Shown: piece after piece, positions 30,330 through 40,850 of the stretch
Numbering within the stretch: position 1 is the first letter of the stretch
Layout: each line of letters opens with the position of its first letter
Assembly: GCA_024734495.1 (NCBI GenBank)
Contig: JALMQS010000273.1
Span: 140,801-204,800 of the forward strand
Reading direction: 5' to 3'
DNA: 64,000 bases
DNA from: Forficula auricularia
Taxonomy: Eukaryota; Arthropoda; Insecta; Dermaptera; Forficulidae
Made by a program: the position numbers and the translations under genes
The notes under the pieces: generated by a model
Databases searched by the model: none
Seen by the model: the letters and a program-made list of their open reading frames with translations, nothing else
Told to the model about the DNA's origin: nothing

Positions 30330-30830
30330 TACATTCTGATGTGGGCATCCACTTGACTTTACCATACAGTTCTGGTTGAGTTTGGTCCAAGGGCCTAGAT
30401 TTTTATATTTTGACCCTCCCCCCCCCCCCCAATTTTGTCGCCAGAAAAAATATATTTTCGTTATTATAAGTTTTGTAGTATATTTCATTTTTCTTGTTTT
30501 TTTAATTTGAAAATATTATAATTTTAAATTTTAACCCACCGTTAATTTTGGGTCGATATGCACCAAAATCTAATCAGCTCTTAGTCTCAATACACCAAAA
30601 CTATGAGTGAAATTTGGTTTTGATATTCACACTAGTTTTTGAGCTAGCTCGTCAACAAAAATTTGGTAACGCACAGACTAACAGACATTTTGACAAAGCA
30701 GTTATTATCCCGAAAAATATAATTTTTTCGATGTTCACTTATTAGAACTTTGTAGACCGAAATGCCATGGTTTCGCTCAATTTTTTAATCAAAATAGTTT
30801 CAGCCGTTTTTGAGATATTTCGATTATGTA
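30330..30830 (+). mobile_element. Family G repeat, copy 2
   Basis: Starts GATGTGGGCATCCACTTGAC then TTTACCATACAG. It passes a C-rich tract at 30416-30430. It carries GGGTCGATATGCACCAAAA, TTTTTGAGCTAGCTCGTC and AATCAAAATAGTTTCAGCCG. No protein signature. Confidence 0.75.
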
Positions 30831-30949
30831 TACACAATTTGGTTGAGTTTGGTAAATGGGCAAGTTTTTCATTTTCAATTTAATTGATGAACTCAAAAAT
30901 TGTTCTTTAATTAAAGAAAATAATTATACGGTATTTATTTATATACCTA

Positions 30950-31232
30950 TATATACATAATATATGGGCCACTAGAAGGCTAGAAATGCTAAAACTGGGA
31001 GCCGGGGCAGGAGTGGAGGTAGATATGGGCGTACAGCAGGTGGGGTGCAGTGTTGGGGGGCCCGGGGAGGCGAAGTACAGGGTTTCGGGGAGGTGCAGGA
31101 GTTGGGGTGAAGTGTGTGGTGGTGGGGTGTCCGGGGGAGCAAGGGGGGGGGGGAGTTTCAGGGATTAATATATAGCTTTTAACTGAAGCAAAGAGTTACC
31201 GAGCATCGCTCGGTGGCTCGGTACTTATAACT
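30950..31232 (+). mobile_element. G-tract element with terminal hairpin, copy 1
   Basis: After ATATGGGCCACTAGAAGGCT and AGAAATGC, about 170 bp carry many GGG-GGGGGGG tracts. These end in GTTACCGAGCATCGCTCGGT and GGCTCGGTACTTAT. The same arrangement is at 41340-41590. Short GC hairpin endings recall Helitron 3' ends, but no CTRR terminus is present, so class is unknown. Confidence 0.6.
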
Positions 31233-31405
31233 AAGAGCTCAAAAAATGAATGCTTAATTTTTCATATAATTAAAAAATAATATATAATTTTATAAGGAAC
31301 AAATTTTCACGCACACACTCACAAAATCACCCAAGGGAAGTTATATTTAACAAATCTTATTAATATTTATAAAATATTTTCTTTAATATTAACAGACAGG
31401 AAAGT

Positions 31406-31472
31406 TTTTTTTTTTGGCTTTTCGGCCTATCTAGCCATAAGCCAATTTATGATACTATTTGTATTATTTAAA
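31406..31472 (-). mobile_element. 5'-truncated SINE with 16-bp target duplication
   Basis: T-run, GGCTTTTCGGCCTATCTAGC and CATAAGCCAATTTATGAT form the SINE tail. Exact flanking copies of TAACAGACAGGAAAGT lie at 31390-31405 and 31473-31488, so this is a clean 5'-truncated insertion. Confidence 0.9.
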
Positions 31473-31488
31473 TAACAGACAGGAAAGT

Positions 31489-32270
31489 AAGATTCGAAAT
31501 ATAAAATAAATTCAATTTTAATCGTTTACTTACAATTTAAATGATTTGATAAATAATCAAATAGGCTTTCAATCCATTATATTATTTGCTCTGGGGGGAG
31601 GTTTAGATCTAAAGATGATCCTTATTTGATGGATATTTAATAAAACCATTTGTAATTTTTAAAATAAAATTTATTTCAAAATTAGTCCAACTGCCTGGCG
31701 AAAATGTACATTCATTTTAGAGATGAATGCTCTCTTTGTTAGCGGTATTGTTAAAGAGGCGCCACCGGCGTTCAGAATTGTTGATCAATTTTAAATTCAA
31801 ATTTAAATCTTGTTATCAAACATCCGTGACTACAGGGTGGTTCGGGTGGTGCAAGGCACCATGGTGGTCAATCAAGCTCGAGGGGTGGTATTGCCGAAAA
31901 ACGTCCCGGACAGAAAAATTAAATTTAGTTAATTGAATGTAAAAAAAATGATTGAATTTGAAAAAATTCTTATATCATTTTGATTGTACGAGTATACTGT
32001 TTTTGAAGATGAAATAAATATTTAATAAATAATCTTAAAATAGAGCAAAATATTTTATTAAAACTACTGAAGATGTGGAGACAAATGATTTAAACAGGTA
32101 TGGTTAATTTAAATAAATAAAAAATAATGTCATAAATGAATATTTTACTATTTTTTTTTAAGAATTAAATAAATTAAGTAAGACACAAGTAGAGATTGTT
32201 TAATTGATCGCTTAGTCTAATGAGATAGATGAATATTAATTCTACATAATGGCATTTAACTTGTATTTAC
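31489..32270. other. AT-rich, nothing recognised
   Basis: A 69-codon ORF (31727-31936) has no family feature. No repeats identified. Confidence 0.3.
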
Positions 32271-32315
32271 CTTTGACCAGGTGTAGATGTTCCCTGGATT
32301 GTCTCTGGACGCTAA
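32271..32315 (-). CDS. Candidate 45-nt coding exon, unidentified gene
   Basis: Minus strand: TTCTTTTTATTTTCAG, a strong pyrimidine-rich acceptor, then 45 nt ending GGTCAAAG before GTAAAT. Exactly 15 codons are open: LASRDNPGNIYTWSK. The phase-0 end matches both the 29607 block (VLTRG) and the 25711 block (FIINV). That would let either be used as the next exon. It is the most 5' block I can see. No known domain. Confidence 0.5.
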
Positions 32316-32635
32316 CTGAAAATAAAAAGAAAGAGCGCCTTTAGTGCGATAAGCTCGAGCCGGGCGAAATTCTCAAGAAATTTGATTAGAGGAATTCACG
32401 CATACGAATTATATTTAGCTAAATTAACAAAATAATAATAAAATTATGTTTCTTTAAATTACTATATAATTAATATTAAATTAAAATTTTTGATTTCTAA
32501 GTTATTAATATCAGAGAATAAATGAAAATTTGAAGTACGAATAAAATTTATTTTTTCTCTTGGTGAAATATTTCGGGATTTTCAAATTTCTTCCTCGCAC
32601 CAGAATTAAAAATCCCGAAGAACTTGCCCCCAAAA
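32316..32635. other. AT-rich intron-like DNA
   Basis: No repeats or ORFs supported. Confidence 0.3.
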
Positions 32636-32965
32636 AATAAGCTGATGTGGCCACCCACATGACTTTACCATATAGGGTGCAAATGCAAAATTTCGTACAA
32701 ATCGATCAAAGACTTTAAGATTTATATTGATAGTTCAATACACACACACAATTTATTTTTTAATTGTTTTAGTTTGAAAATTTTATAATTTTATATTTTA
32801 AGAGCCCCCCCCCCCCCTAAGTGGTTAGTTAATTTTCGGAGGGATTAGCTACCCACCGAGAGATTAGGGGAGTATTGATATACTCCTTGGTGTAGGAGAC
32901 ATGTCCCTCCTGATGCCCAGATTGATTTTTTATCTGAGTATTTTATTAACACCATACCCCCCCCC
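32636..32965 (+). mobile_element. Family G repeat, fragment 3
   Basis: Starts GCTGATGTGGCCACCCACAT then GACTTTACCATATAGGG and reaches a C-rich tract at about 32805-32817. Diverged beyond it. Confidence 0.5.
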
Positions 32966-33074
32966 ACCCCGCTGACTAATGTTTAGTATAATATGTACCT
33001 ATATAGTATATCAAAAAAAATATTGAGTCCGCTCGTGGTAAAACAAAATATTTTCTGCTTATTATTTTATGTAT

Positions 33075-33855
33075 GTTTAATGACGAAATAACGTCTCCAA
33101 TTCTTATGAGCAAATAATCGAAAATATAATAAATAAAATATTTTATATAAAAAAAAATCTTGAAACATTTATTTAAAACCCGCAAACTTTTCGAGAGAAT
33201 TTCTATATTTATTAATTGAATTTTATTATCATTTTCGCCGTTATACAACTTTTATTAAGAAAATTACATTTCAAAATAATTTTTGAAAAAAATTTTTGCA
33301 AGTAAATTGTTAATCTAATAAATAAATAAAAATTTTATCTATCATTTTCGCCCGCCCGACGCTTTCTCTTACGAGATGCATGCAAGGTATTATATTAAGT
33401 CACTATTAATAACATCACTAAAAAGAGAAAATAAAAAAATTTTTATAAAAAATAAATAAAACCGACTTCAAAAAATTAAATGCAATAAATAAAATAATAA
33501 AAAATAATAATAAAATAATAAAGGTATAAAATAATTATCTAATTTAGTTACAACTAAACGACGAAATATTAACATGAAATCACTTTTTGAAGTCGGTGCC
33601 AAACAAACTATATAAGTGAGTGTACCCGCCAAACGCACTAAGTAAGATCAGTAGAGTTCAATTCATAAAATGTATATTTTTGGCACCGACTTCAAAAAGT
33701 GATTTCATGTTAATATTTCGTCATTTAGTTGTAACTAAATTAGATAATTATTTTATACCTTTTAGTGAATTTTATTTTATTTTTGAGTTTTTATTATTTT
33801 ATTTGTTGAATATAATTTTTTTTGAAGTCGGTTTTATTTTTTTTATAAAAATTAT
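33075..33855 (-). mobile_element. Family A element, copy 3
   Basis: Right-half sequences in reverse (ACCCGCAAACTTTTCGAGAG, ACGCTTTCTCTTACGAGATG) are followed by the complete inner foldback. That runs from AAACCGACTTCAAAAAA at 33460 through GTCGGTGCCAAACAAAC and GGCACCGACTTCAAAAAGT to GAAGTCGGTTTTATTTTT at 33827. The distal part of the right half is missing. About 100 bp of extra AT-rich DNA interrupts it at 33237-33340. Confidence 0.8.
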
Positions 33856-33859
33856 TCGA

Positions 33860-34420
33860 AGATCAACCAGATAGATAAGCTGTCCGAACTCCCTTAAGAG
33901 TAAAAGCGGGGTGTTGCATGCCATATATTTATTTTAACATCTAATTAGTAATAAATATGAATCGAGTAATTTTCTCTGATTGAAGGAATAAGTATTCGGG
34001 GTGGATAATAATTCCTGGATGAAAACGGATATATATAGATGGAAAGTTCAATTACAACCATGAAATGGATCAAATGCAACTGCAAGTCACGGAGAGGGGA
34101 CGAGAGGGGATATAATCAACTGCATATGGCTTCATCTGCATTTCCAAAATGCTATTATAAACTAAAGCAAAGTGTATTTAAATTGAAGCCTCAGGCCTAT
34201 ACACATCATACATCAAATACACACCAGTTTAAAGGCAATGAGAGTGCAGATGTGCAGAGATACATGCAACATATTATCATGCCCACAAGCACAATTTCCA
34301 TTATTTAGATAGACAACTATATGAATATATATATAATAGCAATCCAATAAATATCCTTAGAATTTAATTTAGAAAATTTAATAGATTTAAATCCTTAATC
34401 CCCAAAAACAGAACACAAAA
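33860..34420. other. Unique stretch, no supported gene
   Basis: Between two family A copies. An 89-codon plus-strand ORF (34039-34308) has unbiased composition and no domain. The sequence is not repeated in the window. Confidence 0.3.
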
Positions 34421-34426
34421 AATAAT

Positions 34427-35150
34427 TTTTAAGAAAAAATAAAAACCGACTTCAAAAAATTAAATGCAACAAATAAAATACACTAAAAGGTATAAAATAA
34501 TTATTATCTTATTTAGTTACAACTAAACGACGAAATATTAACATGAAATTACTTTTTGAAGTCGGTACCAAACAAACTATACCTATAAGCGAGCGTACTC
34601 TCCAAACGTACTAAGTAAGATCCGTCGAGTACGATTCATAAAAGGTATATGTTTGGCACCGACTTCAAAAAGTAATTTCATGTTAATATTTCGTCGTTTA
34701 GTTGTAACTAAATAAGATAATAATTATTTTATACCTTTTAGTGTATTTTATTTGTTGCATTTAATTTTTTGAAGTCGGTTTTTATTTTTTTCTTAACAAT
34801 TATTTTTATTTTTCTCTTTTTAGTGATGTTATTAATAATGATCATATCATCAGAACTTGACCAAATTAATATGACACCATCCCTAAGATACCCCTTTCCA
34901 ATAAAAAAAGAACCATCGAAATCGGTTCATAAACAAAGAGGTTAGGTCTAAACAAACCTAATAAAAAAGGTCTAATACCTATGAAAAAAATACGAAAAAA
35001 ATGGGACCAATCGGAAGCTAGACTGGACCCAATGCAAAAAAAATTTCAAAATCGGTTTACAATTGGCGGAGTATGAGGTAACATAGGCACAAAAAAAAAA
35101 AATATCAGTCGAATAGAGAACCTCCTCCTTTTTTTAAGTCGGTTAAAAAT
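34427..35150 (+). mobile_element. Family A element, copy 4 (complete)
   Basis: Best reference copy. The left end AAACCGACTTCAAAAAATT is at 34442. An inner palindrome with about 130-bp arms spans 34443-34788. The shared right half includes GATCATATCATCAGAACTTG and AGAACCATCGAAATCGGTTC. The right end is TTTAAGTCGGTTAAAAAT at about 35133-35149. The outer TIR AACCGACTT is repeated inside, next to GGCACCGACTTCAAAAAG. No ORF. Confidence 0.85.
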
Positions 35151-35496
35151 AACATAGAATCAAATTAATTGAGGGAAAAAGTGACTTTTTCAAGAGTCGG
35201 TGAATAATGTAAAACACACCTGTTATATTGTTTATTATTTTACGTATACTTTAGAAACGGATTAAAGTAGTTCTTTCACAAATGAAAAATTTCAAGAAGT
35301 CTTTGAAACTTGGAATATAAGTCATTAAAAGCATTATAAACACACTCTTAAAATTTGAAGACGATTTACCACACCAAACATTGCTATTAAAAATGAAATT
35401 TTGTGCATATGGTAGATTGGGAAAGTGTGGGAAAATGATCATTATTTTATTTTTTTTCATTTGTATTAGGCCTCGTCGTCTCTGGTAGAAAAATAA

Positions 35497-36200
35497 GCTG
35501 ACGTGTTCTGATATGGCCATCCATTTGACTTTACCATACAACCTGGCCCCTCACTTATATTTAATATTAAATAAAATTATTTATAACCATGTAGGGGAAG
35601 GGGGTTAGTTTTTGCATTTTTAGACTTCTGGGGTCCCATTGATTATGTATACAAAATTTGGTTGAGTTTGGTACAAGGGCCTAGATTTTCACTTTTTGAC
35701 CCTACACCCCCCTCCCCCCATTTTGGGCAATTAGCTTTTGTATTTTTAGACTTCTGGGGTCCCACTGATTATGTATACAAAATTTGGTTGACTTTGCTCA
35801 AACGGCCTAGATTTTTAATTTTTAACCCCCCTCCACCCCCTTAATTTTGGGTCGATATCCACCAAAATCTAATCAGCTCTTAATCTCAATGGTCCAAAAC
35901 TACCTGTGAAATTTGGTTTCGATATTCATACTAGTTTTTGAGCTAGCTCGTCCACAAAAATTTGGTAACTCACATGCTAACTAACAAACATTTTGACAAA
36001 TTAATTATTATCTCAAAAAATATAATTTTTTCGATGTTTACTTATTAGAGCTTATTTGTAGAACAAAATGCCATGGTTTTGCTCAATTTTTTTAATCAAA
36101 ATAGTTTCAGCCGTTTTGAGATATTTCGAAATAAAAGATGGAAATAAAACACATTTTTCATGCACGATTACAATACTTGGTCATACCCTGTATGGTAAAG
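35497..36200 (+). mobile_element. Family G repeat, copy 4
   Basis: Starts GCTGACGTGTTCTGATATGG then CCATCCATTTGACTTTACCA. It contains a tandem duplication of GACTTCTGGGGTCCCA (about 35624 and 35750). It ends GATTACAATACTTGGTCAT then ACCCTGTATGGTAAAG. The longest copy here. The 60-codon ORF at 35662 is not a gene. Confidence 0.75.
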
Positions 36201-36387
36201 TAATAATATTTGTTAGAATAATATATTAAAAGTAACTTAAAAAAAATTGAAATTATTTACCTCGTAGTTTTGATAAAAAATAAAAAAAATAAAAAAACAT
36301 TTATGGTGATTATTTTTAGTGGAGGGGATATAAGAACAACCGATTGGAAAAGATCCATTCATAAAGAGAATATAGTAGTGTGAAAAG

Positions 36388-36490
36388 TACAGTCATGTTA
36401 AAAAACATAACCTAAAATTTTAGCACCGTTGATATGTATAGAATGGTTACGAGGCAAAAACTTTTTGTGTGGATTGTCACGAAAGAACTA
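36388..36490 (+). repeat. Dispersed repeat shared with 11389-11495
   Basis: See 11389-11495. Matches from GTACAGTCA through GTGTGGATTGTC, then GAAAGAACT. Confidence 0.8.
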
Positions 36491-37190
36491 GCTTAAAATC
36501 TCAAAAAATATTTTTCGAATTGGAAATACAAACATTAGATAAATTTCAACACGTAAATAGTTTGGAATTTTATTTCGAAGTTTATATAAGTTGGGGTCAT
36601 GATTTTTTTAGTAATCTCTTATACACCAGATATTAGAAGTCTCTTTTTAGCACTAAATTTAAAAATTATTCTCATGATTTAATTTAACATAGAAATCCGA
36701 AAATACAACTCACATAAATAAATAAGAATACTCAAGGTTGCAGATGGGTAATATATGTAAAATTGTTAAATTTTGACCTTCGTCTACAAGTAACTATTCT
36801 ACTATTATAGTTCATTATATTACTATTATCTCATTTTATTTTTATATTACTATATTGTTATTTATCATATACTCTATTATTATTATATTAATTTAATGAT
36901 ATTACTTTATCTATTATTGTTAATGTTGTTTTACTTGATAATTATTGTATTAATATTAATGTATATTACGCATTTAGCCGTTGAAAATAATAAATAAATA
37001 AATAAATAAAGCAAGCTAAGTGTACACATTTATTTGTCAGAAAGGCTCGCCTTCTAAACAGTCAAAATATATATTTTAATTAAAATTTATTTGAAAAATC
37101 GAAATACTTGTGGTAATGGTTTTGAAATAATAATTAAATAATCAATTTTTTTAAATAATTTGAAAAAATATATATATAATTTAGATATTA
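36491..37190. other. Very AT-rich stretch with (TTA)n and (AAAT)n tracts
   Basis: Low-complexity A/T sequence. An (AAAT)n microsatellite is at about 36989-37012. No gene. Confidence 0.4.
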
Positions 37191-37194
37191 TGCA

Positions 37195-37295
37195 TGGCTT
37201 GGGATCGAACCAGAATGAGTCTGAAAAAATAAATTAAAAATTAAATGGTATTTAATTACTCTAGTAATGCTCACTTAACCCAGTGAGCTATGGAA
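37195..37295 (-). pseudogene. tRNA-like sequence, split
   Basis: Minus strand: ATAGCTCACTGGGTTAAGTG (A box and D arm) and TGGTTCGATCCCAAGCC (B box and T arm). The halves are separated by about 40 bp of A/T sequence where a tRNA would have its anticodon arm and variable loop. Probably a tRNA pseudogene or SINE head. Confidence 0.45.
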
Positions 37296-37513
37296 TTCTC
37301 AGAGACGATGCCCGGAAAATAGGCCTTTTACCTAAATGACGTCAGACAAGCATCCCTTGATAAGAAATTATTAAATAAATGGCTTTAAGAATTACACCAC
37401 CTCCAATGTGTAAATTTTTTATTCAAAATTCAGTTAAAATATAATAAAATTGAATTCAAACATGTGCATTGTTGCAAGTTAAACTTTTAAATTGACATTT
37501 TATTGTTTAATTG

Positions 37514-37675
37514 GGGGGTCGGGTTAGGCTGCTGGCTGGGGTACCGTGCCAGCCTGCTAACCAAGTGGACCAGGGTTCGAATCCGACTAAAATCTGACCC
37601 CGGGGTACAGATATATTAAAAAAAAATAATAAGTAGTATCGTAAATTGGCTTATGGCTAAAAAGGCCGAAAAGCA
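37514..37675 (+). mobile_element. tRNA-derived SINE, full length
   Basis: GGGGTCGGGTTAGGCTGCTG begins the tRNA-like head. TGCTAACCAAGTGGACCAGG and GGTTCGAATCCGAC give the B box. Then comes CTGACCCCGGGGTACAG, an A-rich stretch, and the tail AATTGGCTTATGGCTAAAAA then GGCCGAAAAGC. Same family as 13681, 58415 and 62038. Confidence 0.85.
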
Positions 37676-37799
37676 TAGGTCCATAGTGGTCTCTGAGTGC
37701 AGTACTTTTTTTACAATAGAAGATATTTGTAGAAAGTCGAAAAATTCCAAAAAAAATAATTAAAACTGTGATTACTCTAAAATTAATGATTTATGACCC

Positions 37800-38090
37800 C
37801 TCCCTAGTATCACAATGTTTCAAACTATATAGTAACTACATAGCGCCTATATAGATTTCGAGATTCTATATAGGCACTATATAGCTACTATATAGTTTGA
37901 AACATTGTGATACTCTAATCTATATTTTACTTAGAGAAAGTGGTGTAGGTTTTAGGTGAAACATGATATTAATTAATAAAGTAAAGGGTGTGTAGTTTCA
38001 CTGTGAAACTATACACCCTTTACTTTATTAATCTAATCTATATAGGTGTAGTTACTATATAGTTTGAAACATTGTGCTACTAGGGCGGGT
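37800..38090. repeat. Alternating inverted array
   Basis: ACAATGTTTCAAACTATATA occurs in one sense at 37811 and inverted at about 37896 and 38063. A second palindrome, TAAAGTAAAGGGTGTGTAGT, mirrors itself at 37976-38030. The second block is the same family as 59396-59590. Confidence 0.8.
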
Positions 38091-38630
38091 TCATAGGGTC
38101 AAATTTATTCGATAATGATCTACTATAACCATTTTCAATGAATCTATCGAATTACTAATAACCTTATTTATATGGGTCAAAAATAAATTTCTCATGTTTT
38201 AGGAGTGCCGGGCGTAATTTTGTTCGAATGGATCAAAAAAAATAATTCCTACCAAATTTTAGCTCCATCGAGTAAGTAAGTACCCGTATTTTGGGAAGGT
38301 TCTAATTTTTTTCCAGGTAGGCATAGTATCAACAGGTAACTTTGAATTAGTATTTTGAATTATAGAGTTTCCTTTACTGTTATATATGAAGATGTAGATA
38401 ATTTTATTGCGAATTAATTAATTAATTTATTTTTTATTAAAAATAGGTATGCAGGGAAATTGGATGTCGACCCTATCAAGATTTGTTTATTAATACATTA
38501 TATTATCAAAATATTAATTTCATCAGGAAACTGGATAGGTGAAGATTGATCTAAGTAGGGATCTTGTACTATTATAAACATTTTCAATTTTAAATGCAAA
38601 GCTGAATTTTTCGAGTCTAAATGAATAAAG
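38091..38630. other. AT-rich DNA with a motif shared with 40475 and 43790
   Basis: AGGTGAAGATTGATCTAAG near 38537 and TGGATGTCGACCCTATCAAG near 38461 recur in reverse at about 40480-40505, 43785-43810 and 43875-43890. Unclassified repeat. Confidence 0.4.
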
Positions 38631-39455
38631 ATTCCAAAAAAATAATTTTTAAGAAAAAATAAAAACCGACTTCAAAAAATTAAATGCAACAAATAAAATA
38701 CACTAAAAGGTATAAAATAATTATTATCTTATTTAGTTACAACTAAACGACGAAATATTAACATGAAATTACTTTTTGAAGTCGGTACCAAACAAACTAT
38801 ACCTATAAGCAAGCGTACCCGCCAAACGTACTAAGTAAGATCCGTCGAGTGCGATTCATAAAAGGTATATGTTTGGCACCGACTTCAAAAAGTAATCTCA
38901 TGTTAATATTTCGTCGTTTAGTTGTAACTAAATAAGATAATAATTATTTTATACCTTTTAGTGTATTTTATTTGTTGCATTTAATTTTTTGAAGTCGGTT
39001 TTTATTTTTTTCTTAAAAATTATTTTTATTTTTCTCTTTTTAGTGATGTTATTAATAGTGATCATATCATCAGAGCTTGACCAAATTAATATGACGCCAT
39101 CCCTAAGACACCCCCTTTCGGATAAAAAAAGAACCATCGAAATCTGTTCATAAACAAAGAGGTTAGGTCTAAACAAACCTAATAAAAAAGGTCTAATACC
39201 TATGAAAAAAAAAACGAAAAAAAATGGGACCAATCGGAAGCTAGACTGGACTCAATGCAAAAAAAATTTCAAAATCGGTTGAGAATTGGCGGAGATATGA
39301 GGTAACATAGGCACAAAAAAAAAAAAAAAAAAATTCATTAGTTGAATAAAAGATTTCACTGACGATGGTAACAGAATTGTTTTTTATTTTAGGTTAAAAA
39401 TAAAATAAAATGAGAGAGTCTTCTGTTTTTTAAATAAAATAATTTTTTTAATTAT

Positions 39456-39506
39456 TTCTAGAGACTATAGTTTCGAAGGCATTGCCTTCATCATCAGTCT
39501 ATCACA
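39456..39506 (-). ncRNA. Hammerhead ribozyme, minimal stem III type
   Basis: Minus strand: TGATAGACTGATGATGAAGG, CAATGCCTTC, GAAAC, TATA, GTC, TCTAG. Visible elements: stem I TAGA/TCTA, core CTGATGA, stem II GAAGGC/GCCTTC, GAAA, a one- to two-pair stem III closed by TATA, and cleavage triplet GTC. This layout is known for hammerheads of Penelope-like elements. Confidence 0.7.
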
Positions 39507-39689
39507 AATATTTCAAATTAGTTACAAATTAAGATTTATACATAGAAAATTTTGAAAAATATATAATGTCTTGAATATAACTCCAGTTATATTCAAATCT
39601 CCCAAGAGGAAACATGAAGAAAAAGACATTATATATTTTTCAAAATTTTCTATGTATAAATCTTAATTTGTAACTAATTTGAAATATTT

Positions 39690-39738
39690 GTGATAGACTG
39701 ATGATGAAGGCAATGCCTTCGAAACTATAGTCTCTAGA
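39690..39738 (+). ncRNA. Hammerhead ribozyme, inverted partner
   Basis: Plus-strand copy of the 39456-39506 motif with the same stems. CTGATGA at 39698-39704, GAAAC at 39721-39725, GTC at 39730-39732. Confidence 0.7.
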
Positions 39739-39873
39739 AATAATTAAAAAAATTATTTTATTTAAAAAACAGAAGACTCTCTCATTTTATTTTATTTTTA
39801 AACTAAAAAAAAAAAAAAAAAAAAAAATTCAGTCGAATAGAGAACCTCCTCCTTTTTTGAAGTCGGTTAAAAA

Positions 39874-40754
39874 TGATGCCAATATAGTAGAGGATATTTG
39901 AAGGCATCTACAGACTCATCCTTATCATAATTAATAAAAAAAATATATATATATAAGATAAATTATTATCTCTAGATATCGATTTGATAATAGAAATTTC
40001 GATTTAAAAAATAAAAAATACTACAATAAATAATGTTTTTAATTTTCTACGTTGTTTAGAATAATCAATTTTCATTCATTCTGTTTAATATTTCAAATTC
40101 AAATAACAAAATGTAATAACAAAAATTATCAAATAAAATTGAATTTATGTGCACCAAAGGAGTATTTCTAATTGAAAATTATTATTATTAATATTTATTA
40201 ATTTAAAATTAGCTAGACATAAGTGAATCGGTGACATGGAGTTTTAAATTAAATTCTAGTTCAGTTTAATCTATTTTGAAATAGATATAGCATTTTAGAG
40301 ATAAAGAGAGAGAAAAAGAACTTGTATATTATATGTGTGGTTGACGCATTAGATATTATATCAAGAGGGAATTCCGTTCGAAACTATCAGCGTACTAGAA
40401 CTAGATTAGCTCAAAATTGCAAATTGGTATCATTTTTACTTACAATTAGAAAAAATGAAGTACCTATAGTCTAAGATCCCGACTTAGGTCGACCTTCACC
40501 TATCGAGTTTCCTAATGATATTAATATTTTCATAATATCTACACTTATTAAACGAGCAAAAATTGTATATTTATATATATATATATATATTTGTATCTTG
40601 TTTCTATTTTGAAAACGGCCCTACCGATTTTGATGAACCAAAATCTATTAACAAGTTTTGAGGATGAAAAAACGATCTGGCTAGGTCTGGACCTCATCAA
40701 AATTCATCTTAATTGATTTTTTCTTAATTAATTTAATTATTGATAGATGAAAAT
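39874..40754. other. AT-rich unclassified DNA
   Basis: (AT)n at about 40574-40591. TAGGTCGACCTTCACCTATC at 40485 matches 43794 and (inverted, partly) 38537. No gene. Confidence 0.35.
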
Positions 40755-40850
40755 CTCAATAAAAAAAATGACTCGCCGGATGTCAGATTAGAACCTGAGA
40801 CCTCTTGCATCAGAGGCACACACTTTACCACTGGACCATAGAACTATTTT
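40755..40850 (-). pseudogene. tRNA-like sequence
   Basis: Minus strand: GGTCCAGTGGTAAAGTGTG (A box/D arm), CCTCT....AGAGG (anticodon arm) and AGGTTCTAATCTGA (B box with a C-to-T type change). The acceptor stem does not pair well. A tRNA pseudogene or SINE head rather than a working gene. Confidence 0.45.

Larger units (their letters stand above)
39394..39802. mobile_element. Near-perfect palindrome with a complete hammerhead in each arm
   Basis: Arms of about 190 bp (AAAATAAAATGAGAGAGTCT to AATATATAATGTC) are almost identical inverted copies around a short AT-rich centre near 39590-39620. It lies inside a poly-A tract of family A copy 5. The arm text around the ribozyme matches Penelope-type boundaries elsewhere in the window. 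No coding sequence, so it is a non-autonomous derivative. Confidence 0.85.
38635..39873 (+). mobile_element. Family A element, copy 5, split by a hammerhead palindrome
   Basis: Colinear with 34427-35150 at high identity from AAACCGACTTCAAAAAATT (38663) to the poly-A after GAGGTAACATAGGCAC (39315). It resumes at about 39828 (TTCAGTCGAATAGAGAACCT) and ends AAGTCGGTTAAAAATG (39860-39873). The 460-bp interruption is the palindrome at 39394-39802. The 91-codon minus-strand ORF is a repeat by-product. Confidence 0.85.

Noticed and set aside
30416..30430. Poly-C/poly-G tracts in family G copies as functional elements
   Set aside because: They vary freely in length among copies (30.4, 32.8, 35.7 and 44.1 kb) and look like unstable homopolymers of the repeat.
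34039..34308. 89-codon ORF between two family A copies
   Set aside because: No bias or domain. Likely chance.
36760..37015. Possible origin or scaffold attachment region (extreme AT)
   Set aside because: High AT alone is not evidence. The stretch is simple-sequence A/T with no specific motif.
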